Below are positions 6,911 through 11,135 of a stretch of DNA of 11,135 nucleotides, in pieces. How positions within the stretch are numbered: position 1 is the stretch's first letter; each line of letters begins with the position of its first letter. Source of the DNA: an uncultured Selenomonadales bacterium (GTDB lineage: Bacteria; Bacillota_C; Negativicutes; Selenomonadales; Selenomonadaceae); the NCBI GenBank assembly GCA_947302675.1, contig CAMYWI010000012.1, positions 1 to 11,135 on the forward strand, given 5' to 3'. Both the position numbers and the translations under genes were made by a program. The notes beneath the pieces were generated by a model that saw only the letters and a program-made list of their open reading frames with translations, did not search any database and was not told where the DNA came from.

Positions 6911-8047
6911 ATGGCTGAAGTTCAGAAAAAGGAACTGAATCAAGCCGCCGCGAAAAAATTTTGGACAAGCGACATGGAGGCGATAATTGCGATAACGCTC
7001 GTGCTGTTGATTTTGGGCACGATAAACGTATTTAGCTCAAGTTTTATCTTTGCGGAGGCGGAGTTCGATACGCCTTACTTTTTTTTGAAACGGCACGTCC
7101 TAAATATTTTTATCGGGCTGATAGCGTTCGGCGTGTGTCTTCGTTTCGACTATCACGTTTGGCGCAGGGCAATAGTTTTCATCGTGGGTGGCACGTTTCT
7201 TGCATTGGTAGCGGTTTTATTCTTCGGACCAGTCGTAAACGGGGCGCAACGTTGGTTGCCGCTACCATTCGGGCAATTTCAACCGGCGGAGTTGGCAAAG
7301 CTCGTCTCGATAATGATAGCGGCGGCGTACATTTCCTTTAAAATAAAATTGGAGCAAGAGTTGCATTATTTGACGGTGCAAATGGCGGTAATATTTGTTT
7401 TCGCGCTTTTGACGGAGTTTGAACCGGACATGGGCACGGCGTCGATAATCTTAGGCATTCCGCTTTTAATGCTGATAATTTCGGGGCTGAGCCAAAAAAG
7501 AATTCTGCAGTTGTTGACTGCGGCAGGTTTAGGCGCGGCGATTTTAATCTATCGCGAGCCTTACCGACTTAAACGCCTGCTGATAGCTTATGATCCTTGG
7601 TCGGACGCGCAAGACGTCGGCTATCAAACAGTTCAATCGTTATCGGCGATAGGTTCGGGCGAGCTAACGGGCATGGGACTTGGTGTCGGCGTCTCGAAGT
7701 ATGATTACTTGCCAGAGGCGCACACGGATTTTGCCTTCGCGATTTTCTGTCAAGAGAATGGATTTTTGGGCGCGATCTTTGTCTTCCTATTGTTCGCGGC
7801 GTTCGCGGTGTACGCGGCGCGGATTGCCAACAAGGCGCGTGACGAGTTCGGGCAAGTCTTCGCAATGGGGATAATGCTCCTGGTCGTGGGTCAAGCGATA
7901 GCGAATTTGTTCATGGTCGGCGGCATGATACCGGTCGTGGGCGTGCCGTTGCCGTTCATAAGTTACGGCGGCACTTCGCTAATCGTCACAATGGCGGCGA
8001 TTGGAATTCTCGTGAACATCGGCAAGCAGAGCGACAAAGGCAAGTAA
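6911..8047 (+). CDS. ftsW: SEDS-family peptidoglycan glycosyltransferase, FtsW type
   Basis: FtsW is the lipid II polymerase of the divisome and works with a class B penicillin-binding protein at the septum. This 378-residue protein has about ten membrane spans and the family landmarks: NVFSSS in the first span, NGAQRWL at 110-116, FQPAELAKL from 123, EPDMGTA with the presumed catalytic Asp173, PEAHTDFAFAI (His271, Asp273), and LPFISYGGTS at 347-356. FtsW is favoured over the paralogue RodA by the FSSS/FFLKRH start and overall pattern, but RodA cannot be fully excluded. The ribosome site GAGGTGA at 6900-6906 fits the ATG at 6911. It lies between the kinase and gatB, not in a dcw (division and cell wall) cluster, so it may be a second copy rather than the only ftsW. 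Confidence 0.9.
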   Translation: MAEVQKKELNQAAAKKFWTSDMEAIIAITLVLLILGTINVFSSSFIFAEAEFDTPYFFLKRHVLNIFIGLIAFGVCLRFDYHVWRRAIVFIVGGTFLALVAVLFFGPVVNGAQRWLPLPFGQFQPAELAKLVSIMIAAAYISFKIKLEQELHYLTVQMAVIFVFALLTEFEPDMGTASIILGIPLLMLIISGLSQKRILQLLTAAGLGAAILIYREPYRLKRLLIAYDPWSDAQDVGYQTVQSLSAIGSGELTGMGLGVGVSKYDYLPEAHTDFAFAIFCQENGFLGAIFVFLLFAAFAVYAARIANKARDEFGQVFAMGIMLLVVGQAIANLFMVGGMIPVVGVPLPFISYGGTSLIVTMAAIGILVNIGKQSDKGK

Positions 8048-8071
8048 CTTTTAAAAAAGGAGAGATTTATT

Positions 8072-9514
8072 TTGAAGTATGAAGCTGTTATCGGATTGGA
8101 AATTCACAGCGAGTTGAAGACGGCGACGAAAATTTTTTGCGGGTGCGCCACGACTTTCGGCGCGGAACAAAATACGCACACTTGCCCCGTATGCTTGGGC
8201 TTGCCCGGAGTTTTGCCGACGATTAATAAAAAGGTCGTCGAGTTCGCCATTAAAGCGGGACTCGCGACCAACTGCAAGATTAACAAGTACAGCAAGTTCG
8301 ACAGGAAGAATTATTATTATCCTGACCTGCCGAAGAACTGGCAGACGTCGCAGTACGATTTGCCGATTGCCTACGCGGGGCACGTCGAGATTGACGTTAA
8401 CGGCGAGAAAAAAACCGTTCGCCTCACGCGCATTCACATGGAAGAGGACGCGGGCAAGCTTGTACACAGCGGCACGACGATTAAGGACTCCGCCAGCTCC
8501 AACGTCGACTACAACCGCACGGGCGTTCCGCTGATTGAGATTGTCAGCGAACCCGACATGCACTCCGCCGCCGAAGCCCGCGCTTACATGGAGAAGATTA
8601 AATCGATTCTCGAATATATCGACGTCTCGAACTGCCGCATGGAGGAGGGCAACCTTCGCGCAGATATCAACGTCTCACTCCGTCCCGTCGGCAGTGACAA
8701 GCTCGGCACGCGCACGGAAATGAAAAATATCAACTCGTTCAAAGCCCTCGAAGACGCGATTAACTATGAGATTGAGCGGCAGGCGGAAGTTCTCGACGAC
8801 GGCGGCAAGATTATTCAAGAGACGCGCACTTGGAATCCGGAGAAGGGAATTACGCAGTCCATGCGCTCTAAGGAAGACGCGCACGATTATCGTTACATGC
8901 CCGAACCCGACTTGCCGCCGATTGTCACGACGGACGCGGAGATTGAGGCGTTCAGAAAGTCCTTGCCCGAACTGCCCGACGCTCGCCGCGAACGTTTGAT
9001 AAAAAATTTCGGCTTGAGCGAATACGACGCGGGCATTATCACAAGCTCGCGGGCAATGGCTGAGTATTTCGACGCGGTTGTTGACGGCGGAGCCGATGCC
9101 AAAGTCGCCGCCAACTGGATTATGGGCGACCTTTCCAAAAATCTCAACGCCGATAACTTGACGATTGAACAGTCGCCCGTCGACGCCAAACGCCTCGCCG
9201 AGATGATTCAGCTGATTGCCAACGGCACGATTAGCGGCAAGATTGCCAAGACGGTTTTCGCCGAAATGTGGAAGTCGCCCGCCGCGCCCGCGCAGATTGT
9301 CAAGGACAAGGGGCTTGTTCAAATCACGGACACTGGCGCGATTGAAGGCGTCATAGATGAAGTCATTGCCAAGAATCCAAAGGCTGTTGAAGAATATCGC
9401 GGCGGCAAGAAAAAAGCTCTCGGCGCACTCGTCGGACAAGTCATGAAACTCACGAAGGGCAAAGCTAATCCTCAGCTCGTCAATCAGCTTTTGGCTAAGA
9501 AGTTGGAGGCTTAA
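8072..9514 (+). CDS. gatB: Aspartyl/glutamyl-tRNA(Asn/Gln) amidotransferase subunit B
   Basis: GatB is the tRNA-binding and kinase-like subunit of GatCAB. The complex converts Glu-tRNA(Gln) or Asp-tRNA(Asn) to the amidated forms, using ammonia released by GatA. The 480 residues match the usual length. Landmarks: [15 protein letters not shown] start; Cys23, Cys25, Cys38 and Cys41 (CGC plus CPVC), a quartet that binds zinc in many members; YYPDLP and SQYDLPI from about 82; the [14 protein letters not shown] block from about 149; [13 protein letters not shown]; and a helical YqeY-like tail from about residue 330. The start codon is TTG at 8072, chosen because it gives the canonical N terminus and follows GGAG at 8059-8062 by a suitable distance. 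gatA and gatC are not adjacent in the window; ftsW precedes it by 24 bp instead. The next gene starts 1 bp after its stop. Confidence 0.97.
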   Translation: MKYEAVIGLEIHSELKTATKIFCGCATTFGAEQNTHTCPVCLGLPGVLPTINKKVVEFAIKAGLATNCKINKYSKFDRKNYYYPDLPKNWQTSQYDLPIAYAGHVEIDVNGEKKTVRLTRIHMEEDAGKLVHSGTTIKDSASSNVDYNRTGVPLIEIVSEPDMHSAAEARAYMEKIKSILEYIDVSNCRMEEGNLRADINVSLRPVGSDKLGTRTEMKNINSFKALEDAINYEIERQAEVLDDGGKIIQETRTWNPEKGITQSMRSKEDAHDYRYMPEPDLPPIVTTDAEIEAFRKSLPELPDARRERLIKNFGLSEYDAGIITSSRAMAEYFDAVVDGGADAKVAANWIMGDLSKNLNADNLTIEQSPVDAKRLAEMIQLIANGTISGKIAKTVFAEMWKSPAAPAQIVKDKGLVQITDTGAIEGVIDEVIAKNPKAVEEYRGGKKKALGALVGQVMKLTKGKANPQLVNQLLAKKLEA

Positions 9515-9515
9515 C

Positions 9516-10676
9516 ATGAGCGCGAGCTTTATCAAAATGATTTCCGAACTCCACACGGAAAGATTTAACATGCACTTGGCGGAGCTTGTCACAAATCAAA
9601 CGCCGTGCGGAATTTTTTTCGGCTTTGTCATGATTCCAAGTGACGCGGCGTCAAATGTCCAAACGCTCCTCAAAACCGGCTTGAATGTCACCTGCGCGGT
9701 CGTGCTCGCGGACGTTCAGGCAAATGCGCTGAGAAAATTAGTAGATGTGCCTGTCATTGCGCTTGAGGACTTCCCACGCTTTGGCGAAGAAAATTTCCCC
9801 GTTAAGCCGCAAGAAGTTTTCACGACATATGGCGGTTTGCCCTTAGTCTTCACGAATTATTTTGCCCGCTACGGAATGGAAATGCTTAGTACTTCCGACG
9901 GCGAAAAATTTTTGTTCATGATGAAACATTTGCCCGAACTCTACAGCGTCTACAACATGCTCGGCGATGACGAGTCCAAGAAAGTTTTCTGCGCGGCGAT
10001 TAAAGGCGAATTGACCGGCAAGATCAGCGACTATCGCTTTGCGCCAGAGCCGCAATATTTCTTGAAGGGCTTTTTGCCGAACGCGGGCGACATTGCGATT
10101 GACGGCGGGGCTTATGACGGAGCGACGGCTCTTGCCTTTGCCAAACGCGGCGCAAAAGTTTTTGCCTTCGAGATGGACGCGACCAATTACAAAAATTGCG
10201 CGGCTCGCATTGGGAACAATCCCGCCGTCACGCTTGAGAATCTCGGCTTGAGCGACAAGGCGGGTAAAGAATCCTATTCCAACTTTGATCAGGGCAGTCA
10301 CAGAGATTTGAACGGTAACTTGACGGCGAACTTCATTGACCTTGACACTTACGTTGCGCAAAAAAATTTGCCGCGCGTCGATTAGATCAAGCTTGACATT
10401 GAAGGCTCGGAACTCGACATGTTACACGGCGCGGCGAAGACTATCACCCGTTGCAAGCCGAAAATGGCGGTCAGTGCCTATCACAAGCCCGAAGACTTAT
10501 GGACGCTCGCCACTTATATCAAATCCCTCCGCGCAGATTACGAGTTCGAGTTTCGCCATTATCAAATCGACTGCACGGATTATATTTTGGACGACGAGCA
10601 ACGCGCCATCTTAAAATATTTCGGGCTGAATTATTTCTTGCCTTCAGGTTGTGAAAAAGTTCTGTACTGCAAATGA
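9516..10676 (+). pseudogene. FkbM-family methyltransferase interrupted by an in-frame TAG
   Basis: FkbM-type enzymes are SAM-dependent O-methyltransferases, often acting on sugars or secondary metabolites. The frame opens 1 bp after gatB with GGAGG at 9505-9509 and reads 289 codons. The first 185 or so residues are a helical region I do not recognise, ending in YSVYNMLGDDESKKVF. The SAM-binding domain follows: AIDGGAYDG (Asp196 to Gly202) and VFAFEMD. TAG occurs at codon 290 (10383-10385), exactly where the family motif VD-x-IKLDIEGSE would have one residue. The same frame continues with IKLDIEGSELDMLHGA and runs to TGA at 10674-10676, giving 386 codons if TAG is read. There is no frameshift. 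Downstream codons look intact, so the lesion is either recent, a sequencing error, or a read-through site. Without readthrough the conserved core is broken and the protein is probably inactive. Confidence 0.85.
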
Positions 10677-10689
10677 TTTTAGCGATAAA

Positions 10690-10726
10690 AAAATCCCTGC
10701 CCAATGTCGGGTAGGGAAATTTTTTT
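10690..10726. terminator. Bidirectional intrinsic terminator between convergent genes
   Basis: A 9-bp stem (TCCCTGCCC at 10694-10702 with GGGTAGGGA at 10709-10717, one G-T pair) with a 6-nt loop is flanked by an A run on the left and a T run on the right. It can therefore stop transcription from both sides: the rightward block ending in the methyltransferase gene, and atpC from the right. Confidence 0.88.
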
Positions 10727-10728
10727 GT

Positions 10729-11135
10729 TCAGCCCATGTGGACACCCTTGACGAGAAGTCGCGCTTTTGCTCTGGCAAGTGCCGCCTCTGCGCGGTTAAT
10801 GTCAATGTCAGAATCTTTCTTGTTGAGGCGTTCGCTTGCGCGTTCGTAAGCCGCCTTCGCGCGGTCAACGTCGATATCGTCGGGATTTTCAGCCGCGTCC
10901 GCGAGGATTGTAATCTTGTCGGGCGTGACTTCCATAAAGCCGCCACTCACGAAAAGTTGAGTCTCGCCGCCGCCAACTTTGATTCGCATTGCGTGCGGAT
11001 TGAGTTCCGTCAAAAGCCTCGCGTGCTTAGGCAAAATGCCAAGCTCGCCGCAAATCGAACGGACAATCAGCATGTTAATATCGTTCTTGTAAACTTCGCC
11101 TTTGTCGGGCGTGGCAACCTCAAGCAGGATTGTGG
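10729..11135 (-). CDS. atpC: F-type ATP synthase epsilon subunit (5' end beyond right edge)
   Basis: The epsilon subunit sits in the central stalk of F1 and links rotor and catalytic head; its C-terminal helices can inhibit ATP hydrolysis. The frame continues upstream of the ATG at 11073 to the window edge and reads TILLEVATPDKGEVYKNDIN before MLIVRS, which is the usual epsilon start region, so the true start lies outside. The N-terminal beta sandwich shows GELGILPKHARLLTEL and GGFMEVTPDKITILADAAE. The C-terminal helical pair has two similar halves, DIDVDRAKAAYERASERL and DIDINRAEAALARAKARL. It is expected to be the last gene of the atp operon, which would lie to the right. Its stop is immediately followed by the shared terminator. 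Confidence 0.95.
   Translation of the reverse strand, partial: TILLEVATPDKGEVYKNDINMLIVRSICGELGILPKHARLLTELNPHAMRIKVGGGETQLFVSGGFMEVTPDKITILADAAENPDDIDVDRAKAAYERASERLNKKDSDIDINRAEAALARAKARLLVKGVHMG

Noticed and set aside
8675..9592. Minus-strand open frame of 305 codons over gatB
   Set aside because: It is antisense to well-conserved gatB sequence and shows no family features; it is a frame shadow in biased codon usage.
10383..10385. TAG as a pyrrolysine codon
   Set aside because: No pyrrolysine-using enzyme family or insertion signal is seen, and the family expects an ordinary residue here; nonsense mutation or base error is simpler.

Overview
The window looks like chromosome from a diderm (outer-membrane) Firmicute, most likely Negativicutes/Selenomonadales. 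It combines a BofA-family protein, typical of Firmicutes, with CsgG-like and FlgT-like exported proteins, typical of double-membraned cells. Its housekeeping genes are ordinary (mutL, ftsW, gatB, atpC). The taxon is inferred from gene content, not measured.

Layout. A leftward block reads, in transcription order: a CsgG-like exported protein (3651-2797); a roughly 140-bp cluster of palindromes (2614-2750); a FlgT-N-domain-like exported protein (2577-1489); a small BofA-family membrane protein (1473-1234); a solute-binding lipoprotein with its lobes in permuted order (1221-451); a truncated duplicate of the mutL 5' end (432-241); and the start of the intact mutL (222 to the edge). Divergent sigma70-type promoters lie at 3678-3706 (leftward) and 3738-3766 (rightward). 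The rightward block is a double-receiver hybrid histidine kinase (3797-6868), ftsW (6911-8047), gatB with a TTG start (8072-9514), and an FkbM-type methyltransferase gene split by an in-frame TAG (9516-10676). Gaps are 42, 24 and 1 bp, so this is probably one transcript. It ends at a bidirectional terminator (10690-10726) shared with the convergent atpC (10729 to the right edge, 5' end outside).

How the genes may work together. The leftward block is mainly envelope: two secreted proteins that between them hold the parts of a FlgT/CsgG-type outer-membrane-associated assembly, a lipoprotein and a small membrane protein, with mutL at the distal end. The rightward block mixes sensing, septal peptidoglycan synthesis, tRNA amidation and a methyltransferase, and has no single obvious pathway.

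Most unusual points: (1) an exact-period 210-bp tandem duplication spanning the lipoprotein stop codon and the first 61 codons of mutL, whose two copies differ almost only at synonymous sites in the coding part; (2) a solute-binding protein whose lobe order is reversed relative to the standard family 3 fold; (3) a dense palindrome cluster resembling a dispersed repeat; (4) FlgT-like modules split over two genes; (5) a single TAG within the conserved core of an otherwise intact methyltransferase. I found no CRISPR array, tRNA, rRNA, transposase or clearly new defence system.
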